A DNA stretch of 64,000 nt from Corallochytrium limacisporum (taxonomy: Eukaryota > Opisthokonta), in contig PDIP01000003.1 in the NCBI GenBank assembly GCA_002811645.1, forward strand, positions 451,519 through 515,518, written 5' to 3'. Below the pieces are notes generated by a model that saw nothing but the letters and a program-made list of their open reading frames with translations, searched no databases and was not told where the DNA came from. Position numbers and translations under genes: made by a program. Each line of letters begins with the position of its first letter. The stretch's first letter is position 1. Below are positions 10,494 through 21,300 of this stretch, piece by piece.

Positions 10494-10856
10494 TCATTTT
10501 CCGGCCAGAAGATTCTTCTCCTTTAGATCTGCCTCTTCGGCGATCAAGATAGCCTCACAGTCCTTAATCAAGCTCAGAGCTGTTCCCAGAGCTTGAATAC
10601 TTTCTTCAAGTTTGCGACTGCAGTTGGCAATATTGCTCTCTTCTTTCTTTATGCCCCGAATCGGCTTCATAATCTGGTCTTCGATCTTGAGATTGCTTCG
10701 CATCCCTCTAATGCCCGTGCCAAGCCACTTGATATGTGTAATGCTTTCGGAGGCCAGAGTGCGCTGCAGAGGAGAACCAGTGTCTTTCTTAGGGTTTGCA
10801 ATCATATTTCGTCTGTCAACAGCGGTTGCAGCGCGCTGTTTCACGTTCTCGAGCAT
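10494..10856 (-). CDS. Small coiled-coil protein, possibly BORC/BLOC-like
   Basis: An uninterrupted frame of 120 aa from an ATG at 10856, mostly helical and charged with heptad-like spacing in the second half (residues 60-115). Size and helical character are like the small subunits of BORC/BLOC-1 (BORCS7 is about 105 aa), and a segment around residues 45-75 could align with BORCS7, but no diagnostic motif is present. The function is therefore open. It is convergent with the paxillin gene and divergent from BRK1, fitting the alternating layout, which supports it as a true gene. Confidence 0.5.
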   Translation of the reverse strand: MLENVKQRAATAVDRRNMIANPKKDTGSPLQRTLASESITHIKWLGTGIRGMRSNLKIEDQIMKPIRGIKKEESNIANCSRKLEESIQALGTALSLIKDCEAILIAEEADLKEKNLLAGK

Positions 10857-11536
10857 AGAGAAGAATATGCGTCGTCTTGATGCACAATGTCCGCGCGTTC
10901 TCTTGGATAGGTGGGTCCCGGTTAGACTGGCAGTATATTTCTAGCTGTACGGGATGACTTTGATTTATGAAGCTAAATCACAATTGCGAACCAAGCAAAG
11001 GCTCTCGTAGCAACACACACAAAATTCAAACCCTGATATGAATGTTGGTCGCCACACTTAGCCATCTCCTGTGAGCACCCGATTCATGGACCCCTCCATT
11101 CTACGTGCAAATCCAAGACTTGAATCACAAATCAATATTTACAACATAGCTACACTATCTCAGCAACCAGTCGGTGAAAAGCCATTTTCCGAAAAACGCA
11201 CTCCGCCAGAAGCGAGCGTCCGTACTGAATGTACCTGGTCTTTGAAGCCTTTTAGTTTTGGTTTCCCAGGTTCACAGTTTTGGGGGACACCCATCCGAAC
11301 GGGGTTCTGCAGTGGAGCCAGTTTTGGCGCCGAGCCACATCGCAGCGAGTGCCGACCTTTTCGTTTTCCTTATGTGGGAGCCCTGGAGCCGCCAAGCGGG
11401 TTGACAGACCAGAGGAATTCTTCATTTCGATTCCCTGAGTTTGGTCTAGGTATATAGGGGCATTGTCTCGCTGAGCTATTATATCCAGAAAGATCACCAA
11501 ATACGCCCTTATTGAAGTCTCTCTTTGTCCGCGAAG
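10857..11536. other. Divergent intergenic region
   Basis: 680 bp between two divergent starts with no convincing coding frame on either strand; probable promoters and 5' UTRs. A TATATAGGGG-like stretch occurs near 11450-11460, about 80 bp before the BRK1 ATG. Confidence 0.5.
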
Positions 11537-12844
11537 ATGGCAAGCGCAGAACCAGAGGGTTTCATTCGTGCTGCCGAACGGCAGCACGTCCAGGAACACT
11601 GGCGAGATCGAGAGACCATTACAATCATGATCAGTGCAGTTAGCCGGATGGCACAGTTTCTAACACAGTTTGAGCGCTCCTGTCAGTCTCGTCTTGCTCG
11701 TGTCGATGATACGATCACAATGCTGGAACGTAAACTCAGCTATATGGAGGCACGCCTGGATATTGATGCACCGCCCAGTACCGAGGTCGCAAGAGATGAA
11801 GAGCAACAAAATGCATATCCGCTCTTGAGCCTAAACAAATCAGAAGCAGCGCAGCCATCTAAAGACGAGGTGTCACAAGAGGTGCCCGTTGCCTCCTCGG
11901 CATCAGATGTTCCTGTGCCCGTGCAAGTCCGGGCTGGTAATGAACCAGACAGCGAGAGCAGCACCATCAGTTCCAGACGCCTGCCTGGTTTGATTTTGGC
12001 CGAAGATCTCGCGAAGAAGCGAGCCGAATTAGCTTCAGTAGAGGAAGAGGCCGGCGGATTCACAAAGATTCAGCCGTCCTTGACACCGCAAGATCAGGTG
12101 GTAAACGAAATGCAATCTGTCTTGGCCAAGCGCCTACATCGGCCAGAAGCACCAGAACGGAATATAGAAGAAGAACGTAAAGCAGAAGAGGAAGCTAGGA
12201 AGCTGCAGGAGGAGAAAGAACCCCGTACTCAAGGCCTTGACGAAGAGCACAAACGAGTAAGCTCTGCGCGTCGTACCTTCCTTGGTATGGGAAGGAAGAG
12301 TGCGATTAAAAAGGAGACTGCACAGACGTCCACTAACCTGGTTGCTCCTACTGTCGACAGCGATGATGGTACTGCCATGGTGACCTCCGTCGAAGAGGAA
12401 CGAAAGCCGAAAGCCGGAAAGTACAAAGGTAAGGGCAAACAGACAGCAGCGGAGGTGCAGGCAAGGAAGCAGTCCGAGAAGGCAGAGTTTGAAGCAGTGA
12501 TGATGGCAGCTGCGATGGCAGAGATGGAGAAGGACAAGAAGGCCGTCACTCCTCAGAGTGGTACTGAGAAGCTGCAGACGGAGAGCAAAGAGGTCCAGAA
12601 AGGTGCCTCAAAGGCAACTGTGAAAGAACTTGAGATCCCCGTGGACTACAACGTTCGCGCCAACACTGGGATTGACACCGATGACGAGCCCCGTACTGAG
12701 GGAAAGACAAGGTCAGCAAAGATTAGTTCCGATCCGACAAGATCAGAAACTGAGGAAAACGTGAAGAAGACAGATGAAGAGTTGCATATGGATACAGAGG
12801 AATCTCCTCCAAGAACCTATTCTGCAGGAGGGTTCATGATGTAG
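11537..12844 (+). CDS. BRK1/HSPC300 (WAVE complex) with long charged C-terminal extension
   Basis: Predicted protein of 435 aa; ATG at 11537 chosen (the upstream in-frame start is a TTG). Residues about 15-73 match BRICK1/HSPC300 along the whole known protein: EHWRDRETITIMISAVSRM, then AQFLTQFERSCQSRLARVD, then ITMLERKLSYMEARLD. Human BRK1 is only 75 aa, a single long helix in the trimeric coil of the WAVE regulatory complex that controls Arp2/3-driven actin assembly. Here about 360 extra residues follow: a Ser/Pro/Val-rich linker, a Glu/Lys/Arg-rich helix (about 200-250), a basic patch with KYKGKGKQ, and an acidic end. No recognised domain is visible in the tail. The frame is continuous and the stop lies 80 bp from the convergent TFB1M-like gene, so it is not an obvious read-through of two genes. 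Confidence 0.85.
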   Translation: MASAEPEGFIRAAERQHVQEHWRDRETITIMISAVSRMAQFLTQFERSCQSRLARVDDTITMLERKLSYMEARLDIDAPPSTEVARDEEQQNAYPLLSLNKSEAAQPSKDEVSQEVPVASSASDVPVPVQVRAGNEPDSESSTISSRRLPGLILAEDLAKKRAELASVEEEAGGFTKIQPSLTPQDQVVNEMQSVLAKRLHRPEAPERNIEEERKAEEEARKLQEEKEPRTQGLDEEHKRVSSARRTFLGMGRKSAIKKETAQTSTNLVAPTVDSDDGTAMVTSVEEERKPKAGKYKGKGKQTAAEVQARKQSEKAEFEAVMMAAAMAEMEKDKKAVTPQSGTEKLQTESKEVQKGASKATVKELEIPVDYNVRANTGIDTDDEPRTEGKTRSAKISSDPTRSETEENVKKTDEELHMDTEESPPRTYSAGGFMM

Positions 12845-12924
12845 CTCTTTCAGATTTTGATATGAATAGAATTGAAACACTTTTTTATGATCTTCTTTAT
12901 TTGTTTGCGAGGCAGTTTATCATT

Positions 12925-14889
12925 TCAGCTGTTCCCTGTGATTTCCTTCCTAGATTCTTGGGGCTTTATGAATGGGTCCACGGAGGAGCCAGCCGCCGAG
13001 TGGACGAAAACTGGTACCCTTTCGCCGAGCTTTTCGGGCTTGCGCTCATCAAGCGCCATGAGCTCCTTGCGGTATGTGTAGTCCTTCTTATACGACCCAT
13101 CTTCAATCAGGCTCACGAAAGCTTGTGTTACAGCATCAAATTCCAAAACTTCCATTTCCTCAGCACGGCGCGTCATGTCAATGCCGCAACGATTACTGAG
13201 TTCATGACACAGCGCAGCAACTTCGTCTGTCTTCAACTTATCTTTGCGGACGAACTCAAATCCCATCTTTTCCTTGTGGCGACTGAAGCCATTGGTCTCA
13301 ACTGTGTCGCCGAATAAGGCTTTGATGCCATTACTGAGCTGCTTTCGCCTCTGGTTAAAGATGACGGTGGTGACAAATTCCAGGTCCGTGATATTGGATA
13401 ATGCAAGGGGCTTTTCTCTAGGAGTCAGATTCACCATTAGTGCATCTACCTTAGGCGCAGGTACAAAGCACGTACTCTTAATAACATGGCCTTGGCGTAC
13501 TTCGCAAAGATTCTGGGTAAGAATTGATATGCGGCTGCGTTTCTTCGTTCCAGACTCCGCCAAGATCCGAAGACCAACTTCCTTTTGGAAGACCAAAGAC
13601 ATACCTCCAACAGGCCCGTATGCGAAGGGGCCTGCGTTGTAGTAAAGCATCTTCATGAGGCGGACAATGAGGGGACTGGCGATATTAAACGGAAGGTTTC
13701 CAAAGAGCATCAAAGGTGCATTGCCCCAATTTTCATGTTCACTATCCCCAGAGACATGCACTTGTGTGCGGGCCATTGGCAGATTGGATACATCAGTTAC
13801 AGCGTCATATCCCTTTCCATCGCTTGCGAGAAACAGTTTCGATGCTCTAGGAGCATGCATGGGCATTGTCGGGGCTATCTCCCTCTTCAATCCCAGATCT
13901 TTGTAATCGTAAGCCAATATATCATCATGGATTACACGGAAGTCGACTCCGTCTTTTTTGTAAACCGAGGCAGCATCTGCCAAGATGTGTAGCGCAGGCA
14001 TGAATCTCGAATCCTTCTCCACGACCCAGATATTTGCAGGCCGCTTTCTGATCAGCGCTCGGGTCAGATTGCCTGGTCCAGGGCCCACCTCAAGGATGTC
14101 AGCACCACGTAACCGATGTGCTGGCAAGACCACTTTCTCAGCAATCTTTGTCATCACCGACGGATCGATGATGAAGTTCTGACTTAGATGCTTCACGGCA
14201 CCAATCCCGTACACCCGCAAAATATCTCCAATTCGAGGCAGCCTTGGCAGATTGTCTTCAAGGTCAAAAGTGTTTCCCTGGCTCCTTAAAATGTTACCAG
14301 TGTTCAGAACGGCCTGAACTCCTCGATCAACAGCTTCCCTTACGACGGGTGAAATGTAGTGGGGGTCGACCAGCGACCGGTCCATAGGGTCTTGCTCCGC
14401 GAGGGCAGTTCTTCTGCGTCCACTCTTGTCACGACGACCAAATTTGTCCAAAGACCAATTCTGTACATCTGTTGTTCCTTTCATTTCTGGATGGTACTCT
14501 TCATCAACAGCCTCTTCGGCTGAGTCCTGCCCTGTCCCGAGATGACCGTACAAGACGTCTTCTTCCGCCTGCAATTCACCATCATTTCCCATTTCCTCCG
14601 GAATGGAGAAGTCTATTGTCTCCTGCTGCTCCGCAATTGTGCGAACATGTTGCAAGAGCTGAGGCGTCAAACCTGTACCTGGCCGTAATCCTTTGTTTCG
14701 CTCCTTGAACTTCAGAAGGTTTAGGTTCTCTGTCTGCTGTTGGTCAATTTCCTCCTGAATGCGAAGCCTAGATTCTATTTTCTTTCTAATGTCGCGCATT
14801 TTTGCAGAACTGACATAGTACCTCAAGCCAGACCAAGACGAAGGACGCCCCAGGCCCTGACTTCTCGCTATGCGAATTCTGAACACCAT
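12925..14889 (-). CDS. Mitochondrial 12S/SSU rRNA adenine dimethyltransferase (TFB1M/KsgA family), long form
   Basis: Predicted protein of 654 aa. The methyltransferase core starts near residue 220: KHLSQNFIID (SAM/RNA entry), DILEVGPGPGNLT at about 264-276 (motif I), VVEKD at 289-293 (motif II), HDDIL at 321-325 (motif III), and the catalytic GNLPFN at 397-402 (motif IV). The C-terminal KsgA helical region follows. The enzyme adds two methyl groups to each of two adjacent adenines at the 3' end of small-subunit rRNA. The N-terminus (MVFRIRIARSQGLGRPSSWS) looks like a mitochondrial presequence. Unusual: family members are about 270-350 aa, so there is a roughly 220-residue N-terminal extension and an insertion of about 55 residues between motifs III and IV (about 332-390). 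Confidence 0.9.
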   Translation of the reverse strand: MVFRIRIARSQGLGRPSSWSGLRYYVSSAKMRDIRKKIESRLRIQEEIDQQQTENLNLLKFKERNKGLRPGTGLTPQLLQHVRTIAEQQETIDFSIPEEMGNDGELQAEEDVLYGHLGTGQDSAEEAVDEEYHPEMKGTTDVQNWSLDKFGRRDKSGRRRTALAEQDPMDRSLVDPHYISPVVREAVDRGVQAVLNTGNILRSQGNTFDLEDNLPRLPRIGDILRVYGIGAVKHLSQNFIIDPSVMTKIAEKVVLPAHRLRGADILEVGPGPGNLTRALIRKRPANIWVVEKDSRFMPALHILADAASVYKKDGVDFRVIHDDILAYDYKDLGLKREIAPTMPMHAPRASKLFLASDGKGYDAVTDVSNLPMARTQVHVSGDSEHENWGNAPLMLFGNLPFNIASPLIVRLMKMLYYNAGPFAYGPVGGMSLVFQKEVGLRILAESGTKKRSRISILTQNLCEVRQGHVIKSTCFVPAPKVDALMVNLTPREKPLALSNITDLEFVTTVIFNQRRKQLSNGIKALFGDTVETNGFSRHKEKMGFEFVRKDKLKTDEVAALCHELSNRCGIDMTRRAEEMEVLEFDAVTQAFVSLIEDGSYKKDYTYRKELMALDERKPEKLGERVPVFVHSAAGSSVDPFIKPQESRKEITGNS

Positions 14890-16368
14890 TGTTCTATGCT
14901 ATGCAACATGCTACATGGTCCCGTGCAGCCCAGGGCACAAATGGCTTCTCATAGAGTTCCTTACCCGATCTCATAGACCCGATCTATACCACAAGGTCCA
15001 CCTATTATGGCACCTCCTCTGGTGAGGCAAACTCTCTCGGAAGCCCGGATGCCCTTCTACCCGCATCTGCCACTGCGGGATCAAGCGCGCCACGCGAGCG
15101 AGGGGGCAAGCTGAGACTCACCTTTGGGAGACCCGCACCCGGCCTTTCACTCACCTCGGCACCCAGACCCGGTACTTTCGCTACCGGAACCGGCCCAAAT
15201 TTCCTGGCTTGGAGTACGGCACGAGGCTGACTGAGTATTGGTTTGGAGCGACAAGCTTAGCAAATCAGTATTGCCCAGTGTCGCACACCCCGGGACGACA
15301 CCACCTTTGGAGCCCCCATTTTTCCTGCACACCACAACGTATGGCTGATGTAACTCTCGTCCTCTGAGTTCCTTCCTTTCTGCTCGTGGCCTTTCTCGCC
15401 CGCCCTTGGTATACGGAGTATGGGCCCGCCCCGCCCCGCCCCGGGGGTCGGGGCGGAAATGCTGAGGAGTTCCATTCTTCCCAGGGAGGGGAGGGAGTAG
15501 AAGCCCAAGTGCTCTTGGCCTTCTGGCGTGTCCGATGCCTATGAGGCGTAGAGAACATAGTGGCCCAATTCACATGTGTTTTTGTGGCTTGGGCCCCGTG
15601 ATAGTTAGCCCCCCCCCACTGGGGTATGTGATTTATCCGCTCTGGAGTGTAGGACGCACCAGAGGAGAGCAAATAATGGCACCAGCAGGAGGACCAGAAA
15701 TGAAAAAGACGACAAGCTTATGAGTTCACCGCTATTGTGCCAACATCTCAGAGAAAGGAAATGTGCCAGGAAAGGAAGCAGACGGTGAGCCGAAAGAGCC
15801 AAGGGGCATTGGAGCCGGGAGCTTGAGGTGGAGTTAAATGTGCGGTGCTAGAGACCAGGTGCGTGGCGCTTATGTGTGTAGAAGTGGCTCTTGGGTTTCT
15901 TCCCCGGGCGTGGGTCCACTAGCAGTGCACCGGGCAATGCGTGGGTGCAAACAGTGCAGAAAACGTATGGGTGGGAGGCAAAAGGTGAGTACCACCTTTG
16001 GGGAGAAGCTCAGCGAGCACACAAACCTTGCACTAGGGGTTTGGACGTTGTTGTAAAATTGTTGAAATGCCCGTTTGTCTACGAGTTCAGTCGGTGCATG
16101 AAGACTACGTCATGCAACAACTTGGAACCATTACATTGATACAATAGAACTAAGAAACATTACCGCGTTGGTGTTATTTAACAATGTTCTTTGCTGATCC
16201 ATGTGTTGCAAAGAATCTATGTGGAGTAACAAATATTTTCCTCGCAGGGATATATTATCGGGAAAGTAGGAAAAAAGCAAGAGACTGCCAGCAAAAAGAA
16301 TTCTTTGACAGATTCATGTTGAGTGTTTCAAACAGATTCAAAGTGGCGAATTCACAAAATAGTTCATC
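14890..16368. other. Divergent intergenic region with GC-box-like tract
   Basis: About 1.5 kb without a supported gene between TFB1M-like and eIF5. A run of repeated CCGCCCC units followed by GGGGGTCGGGGCGG at about 15425-15456 can fold on itself and resembles clustered GC boxes. A poly-C tract lies at 15610-15618. Otherwise nothing recognised. Confidence 0.55.
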
Positions 16369-17697
16369 ATGGCGGACATCATTAATATTGGAGGGGATGC
16401 CTCTGACCAGTTCTTCAGATACAAGATGCCTAAAGTGACGGTGAAGTGGGAAGGCCGTGGAAATGGTACCAAGACCGTTCTGTCGAACATTGAAGATGTT
16501 GCTCGTTGTTTGGAAAGACCTCCATCGTACCCTACCAAGTTCTTTGGGTGTGAACTGGGAACAACAACCAAAATCAACGAAGAGGACAGCAAGTATATTA
16601 TAAACGGTCACTGGCCTGCGGAAGAATTGCAGAAGCTCATTGATGTATTCATCAAGAAGTTCGTGCTATGCGGTAGCTGTAACAATCCTGAGACCACCAT
16701 GAAGATCGATAAAAACGGTAACATTTCTATGAAATGCAAAGCTTGCGGTGCTACGACCCCGGTGGATATGGTGCATCGTCTCTCCCAGTTCATTGTCAAG
16801 AATCCTCCTGAAGGTGCAGGAAAGAAGGGCAAGAAAGACAAGGCGGCCCGGAAGGCCGCCAAAGCTGCTGCCAAGAAAGGCAAGGCAGTGGAGGAGGACA
16901 ATGACGATGAGAAAGGAGAAGAGAATGGTGAAGTGAACGGCCTCCCTGGTGATGTCGAGGCTCCCGAGATGAAGGAGGTGGGCGATGTGGAATGGTCCGT
17001 CGATGTTAGTGAAGAAGCTGTTCGTGAGCGACAGAGGGATGTTAGTGGTGCGGTTGCGTCCATGACCATGACTGATGATGCTGAGAAGCCCCTAGAGCAG
17101 CGCCTGGAAATCTTCCAAGACTTTGTGAAGAGTAAGGACAAGTCCGTGAAAGATATTGTTGACGAGGCCAAGCGCCTTGATGTTTTTGACCCCGCCCTTC
17201 TGGTACTGGGAGAAATCTACTTCTCTGAAAATTTTATCCAGGAATTGAAGGATAATAAGGCCCTTATTCGTCAGTTTACTCTCCGTAGTGCTAAGGCTGC
17301 GCGCAACCTGTTAGTCCTTATGGAACTCCTCTGCAAGGAGCACCCTGGCCTACTGGAAAAAGTGAGTCAGATTCTTCACACAATGTACGATGAAGAAATT
17401 CTTACTGAAGAACACATCGAGTACTGGGCTAATAAGAAGAGCAAACGAAACGTAGGCAAGGAAATGTCCAAGAAGATCCATGAGAATGCCACTACCTTCC
17501 TGCAGTGGCTTGAAGAAGCTGAAAGCGAATCTGAGGACGAAGCTGAGGACGAGGCCGAGGACGAAGGTGACGTGCCCCCCGGTGGTGATGCCATTGCCTT
17601 CGGAGACGGAGACAACGAAGCGGACGATGTTGCTAACGGAGGCGATGCTGATGACGACGACGAAGATGAAGATGATATCGACATCGATGACATCTAG
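16369..17697 (+). CDS. EIF5: Translation initiation factor eIF5
   Basis: Predicted protein of 442 aa. The N-terminal GAP domain contains SDQFFRYKMP, whose Arg (R17) corresponds to the catalytic arginine of human eIF5 (R15). The zinc ribbon is CGSCNN...CKACG at residues 101-126. A Lys/Ala-rich linker (about 145-180) and a C-terminal W2/HEAT domain with acidic/aromatic boxes (about 235-395, ending FLQWLEEAESES) follow. eIF5 triggers GTP hydrolysis by eIF2 in the 43S preinitiation complex and bridges eIF1, eIF3 and eIF2beta. The very acidic tail (Asp/Glu/Gly repeats to the end) is longer than in human eIF5. Convergent with Elongin B, 109 bp apart. Confidence 0.96.
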   Translation: MADIINIGGDASDQFFRYKMPKVTVKWEGRGNGTKTVLSNIEDVARCLERPPSYPTKFFGCELGTTTKINEEDSKYIINGHWPAEELQKLIDVFIKKFVLCGSCNNPETTMKIDKNGNISMKCKACGATTPVDMVHRLSQFIVKNPPEGAGKKGKKDKAARKAAKAAAKKGKAVEEDNDDEKGEENGEVNGLPGDVEAPEMKEVGDVEWSVDVSEEAVRERQRDVSGAVASMTMTDDAEKPLEQRLEIFQDFVKSKDKSVKDIVDEAKRLDVFDPALLVLGEIYFSENFIQELKDNKALIRQFTLRSAKAARNLLVLMELLCKEHPGLLEKVSQILHTMYDEEILTEEHIEYWANKKSKRNVGKEMSKKIHENATTFLQWLEEAESESEDEAEDEAEDEGDVPPGGDAIAFGDGDNEADDVANGGDADDDDEDEDDIDIDDI

Positions 17698-17806
17698 GTT
17701 CCTTATTTGACACTACTTGCGACTCTGTCACCGCTTATATCATATTCACATTATTCGATATTCTATCATTTTTATTACATCGTATCCCCATTTACATATG
17801 ACTGGC

Positions 17807-18320
17807 TTATGCGACCTCTCCTTGATCTTCGTCTGTCTTCATTGCAAGTGCGTCTTTTGACATAGGTTTGGAAACAGGAGTAATGTTCTCTTCTTCCCAG
17901 CTTCCATCTGCATCCACAAGCCAAGAGAAATATGCATCCATATTCGGTTAGTTTATCTGGTTAGTTAGATTTCCTTAGATAAAATGCTTTTGACACCTAC
18001 CATCTTTCTTGAGCAAGAGAGGAACCACCTGATCATTCTGCAGGCCGCAGTCTGCAACAGATTTCATGTCCTCCATGTTCTTTCCTCCTGGGGCGTTTAG
18101 AAGCTGCATGTTCTCGGGTGGTACCCCAATGATCTGCTCCAGTTTTTTCTTCAACCGGTACACATTCTCGCTGGGTACAAAATCCAGGAAAATTGTTTGC
18201 TTTTCGCGCTTAACCCGTACGTATTCCGACTGCCAAAATTCAAGATTCATTTCATACAGAGGTTAGTCAGAATTGTCCTTCTACATTACCTGCATCGCCA
18301 GGAAGAATACCTACCGTCAT
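17807..18320 (-). CDS. ELOB: Elongin B, three exons
   Basis: Read on the minus strand: exon 1 18320-18315 (only ATG ACG), intron 18314-18230 (85 nt), exon 2 18229-18001, intron 18000-17908 (93 nt), exon 3 17907-17807. Both introns begin GTAGGT and contain branch-like words with CTAAC. The joined frame gives 111 aa: a ubiquitin-like domain (EYVRVKREKQTIFLDF ... NVYRLKKKLEQIIGVPPENM ... LLLKKDD) and the Elongin B-type tail DDGSWEEENITPVSKP, which parallels the ADDTFEALCIEPFSSP region of human Elongin B (118 aa). Elongin B pairs with Elongin C in Elongin A transcription factor and in VHL/SOCS-box cullin ligases. The 6-nt coding part of exon 1 and the tail exon are easily missed by ORF-based annotation. 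Confidence 0.85.
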
Positions 18321-21300
18321 GATTCAATAATCTCATGTCTTCGTTGTCTGCAATCTTGTGCCTCACATTACCCGCTCATAACAAACAAAATGATCTTTTT
18401 GTAGCTGAGTGGGAACTCATGGATGTATCGTTGCTGAAAGCTCAGTCGAATCGTAAATCTATGCACAGAAGAGCCATGAAGGGCCTTGTTTTTCTGACAG
18501 CCAGTCCAGACGGCACCCCTAAATTCTACGAAAAGCCTGCTCCGCGCACACTCGAAAATGCCTGATACCCTAATATACATCGTTACTAAATTAACTGGAC
18601 CACTGGGTCCCCTTGGAGGGTTGTTGCCGTGTGCGCAGTTTGCTTGTGCTGTACAGCAACCCACTTTCCACCATTTCGATGAACTATTGCAGCAGACTAT
18701 GGAGGTGGAAGTAGGATCTCTCTATCAGCGGAAGAAGACCCTTATCGTTCGGCAGCGTACCAAACTGCATAGAAGGCTATGTATGTGTCCAGATCGCGAA
18801 CGAACTTTCTGTATGATGCGATTAGCCGAACATCCCGTATGCATGCAGGGCTCGGTAGGTCACTCGAACTGCAGATACAATTCGCTGTGGATTTGCTGGT
18901 AGTGACATGACAGCCTACTCACTTGTGATCAGCGACTAAGGCACGGGGAATGGATAGTTCATGAGGTTGTCCGGCATAGTTGGACACTTTCACAGACTAG
19001 GCTACATATGTACTCCCATCACTCATTCTAGTACGCAGAATCCATTGCTTAACACGACAGAACATCCAGACCCATGTTGTCGAAGAGTCTTCCTCTATTC
19101 AGTGTTGTAGCAAGTAAGCATGATAACTGTACGCTAGACATATCCATGAAGCCGTCGTGCCTGCGTCCCGTCGTCTCTTCCAGGCTACTCGCTACTATGG
19201 CGACTGTATAGAAAATTTGAATGACTGAGGCAATACAATGAAATATGGAAAATCTTGCCGCAGCCGAGATGAACCTGCAAAGCATTCTACTACCCAAACA
19301 TTCCGATGCCAATGCGTTCAATTTGAAACAGAATGAGCCTTTGGATGACAATGTCATGCAAGAGTATTATAATGAACGAACAGCAAAAGAATTTTTTAGA
19401 TGTCAAATGATATGGAATGATACTGAGGAGACCTAGCACCACTTGTGAATGAAACGGCCACTTTCTACACAAACGAGATTAGTTGGCACTTTTAAGCATA
19501 CCCGGACATGGACTCCGGGAAACAGATGTATCCTTTAGCACATTGACATTACAGCTGCTTTCTAAACAGTGCCCAAGCATGGATATGTCACAGTGTGGCC
19601 TAGGTAGTGACATGGGTGTGTCATACGCAATATTCACCGAGGCCCATATTGTACAGCCTGCGGTCAATTGCAGAGGATTTTAAGCCTTGTTAAACGGGCC
19701 ACGTAAAGCATCCGTCTCGTCCCATCATCTAAGGATCGAAAGATTCTTTCGTCATCAACCGCTCTTGACATAGCCTTGGGTGAGCACCGCAAGCCCTTGT
19801 TCATCTCAGGCACATGTGGGATGTTTGGGGCGTCACTAGACAAAAGATAGGCGTATAGACGATGTCACTTCAGCCTACAACATTTTTCCAAACGTCGAAC
19901 AGCGCTTTCCTGTCATCAAAAAGATGAAAGACCTTAGTAATCCTATGCTGAGGAGCAATGTCTGAGTTACATCATATCGTTGATATATTCTTTCCGGGGG
20001 AATGGTGCGTTCCAAGATACACTTTTCGGAAGATGGTCAGTATGCTGCTTAACTTAAAGTACTGGGGTCCCTAGAGATTGAGGGAAGAAAATATAAGTAG
20101 TCTCTTAAAACAGGCGTGGGGTCAGGAGTCTAATGCTGTGCTGCTCTCGAACGTATTGGGAATTCATTGCAAACGCCAGTCTTGGTGACAGCCCCGATTG
20201 AACAGAAGAAACGAAGATGGGCATGACCTGGACATGGTAAATATAGGCACAGCAGATGCTGTATGTTTTCAGAAAGAATTTGACTTGACCATGCTATATA
20301 TGCTGTGTAGAATACGAAATGTTTCTTGAACAGACCCCGGGGTGTCTATTGTTCCTTATATTTTGGGGGCCAATCACCAGTGAGAAGCGAGCAGAGAAAT
20401 CATACGTTATGTATCCTACACTCACCGCAACAACATTCCTCTCCAGATAAGCTTGTGAAACCCATTGCAAATGCCAGACGCATATCCAGTATCCATATGA
20501 CACTGAAGGGTGATCTTACCATGTCCAAGCCCCAGACTGCTGTCGATCCGACTTGTCATTTCTCTCAGTCTTACGGATGCGTTTTTCCATCGCGCACTCC
20601 CGCCCCTCGCACAAGAGAGCACAGACGCCTTTGGTTTCTGTAGTATGGGGTTCTCCCTCGGAGCGAAGGATTTTCAACCAACCGGCGTCGAGGGTTCGCG
20701 CGGAGTGCCATGGAGATGGTGAGGGCATCGGAAGAAGAGGGAAGGGGACTCAAGCAATCCATACTATGGTGACTCCCTTTGCAAGCATCCACACACTGTA
20801 TTCCAATGTCACTAAACACGGGCTCGGAACATTCCTTCAGTAAGTACCATTTCCTGCCGGCAGTTTTAGGATGTGAGAGAACGAAGGCAAAGCTCTCGTA
20901 ATCAACGTTCAGTTCCATTGTTGTCTGTTTTTTGTTCGCCGGTGATGGTCTCTGCCTGGGTCTGGTTGCGTTCATACAAATGGTACCAGGCTTAGTTGGA
21001 TGGATGAACGAAGTCCGAAGCGTCGAGAAGGAGGGGAAAAGTCAAAAGTTTGAACAATCTTCCTGCATTGTTCTGTGAGAGCGGCTGCTGTCCGAATGTT
21101 GAGAATGACGTAGAATACCAAAAATCGAAGGACCGAACACCAGCTATGGACAATAGGAATGAAGGATTGAACGGGACCTATCGGAAAAGTCAGAGGCTAG
21201 GGGCATTTCGAAAGTGGGTTGTGCGCCACGAGAAGCTGCTCGCACACGACAGAATCATGTCAATGGGTACCCAGTGTTTCAGAGTGAATCATTTCACCCC

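Noticed and set aside
19245-19436. 63-codon ATG frame in the 18.3-21.7 kb gap
   Set aside because: Acidic and plausible in composition, but short, unsupported by neighbours and without recognised motifs.
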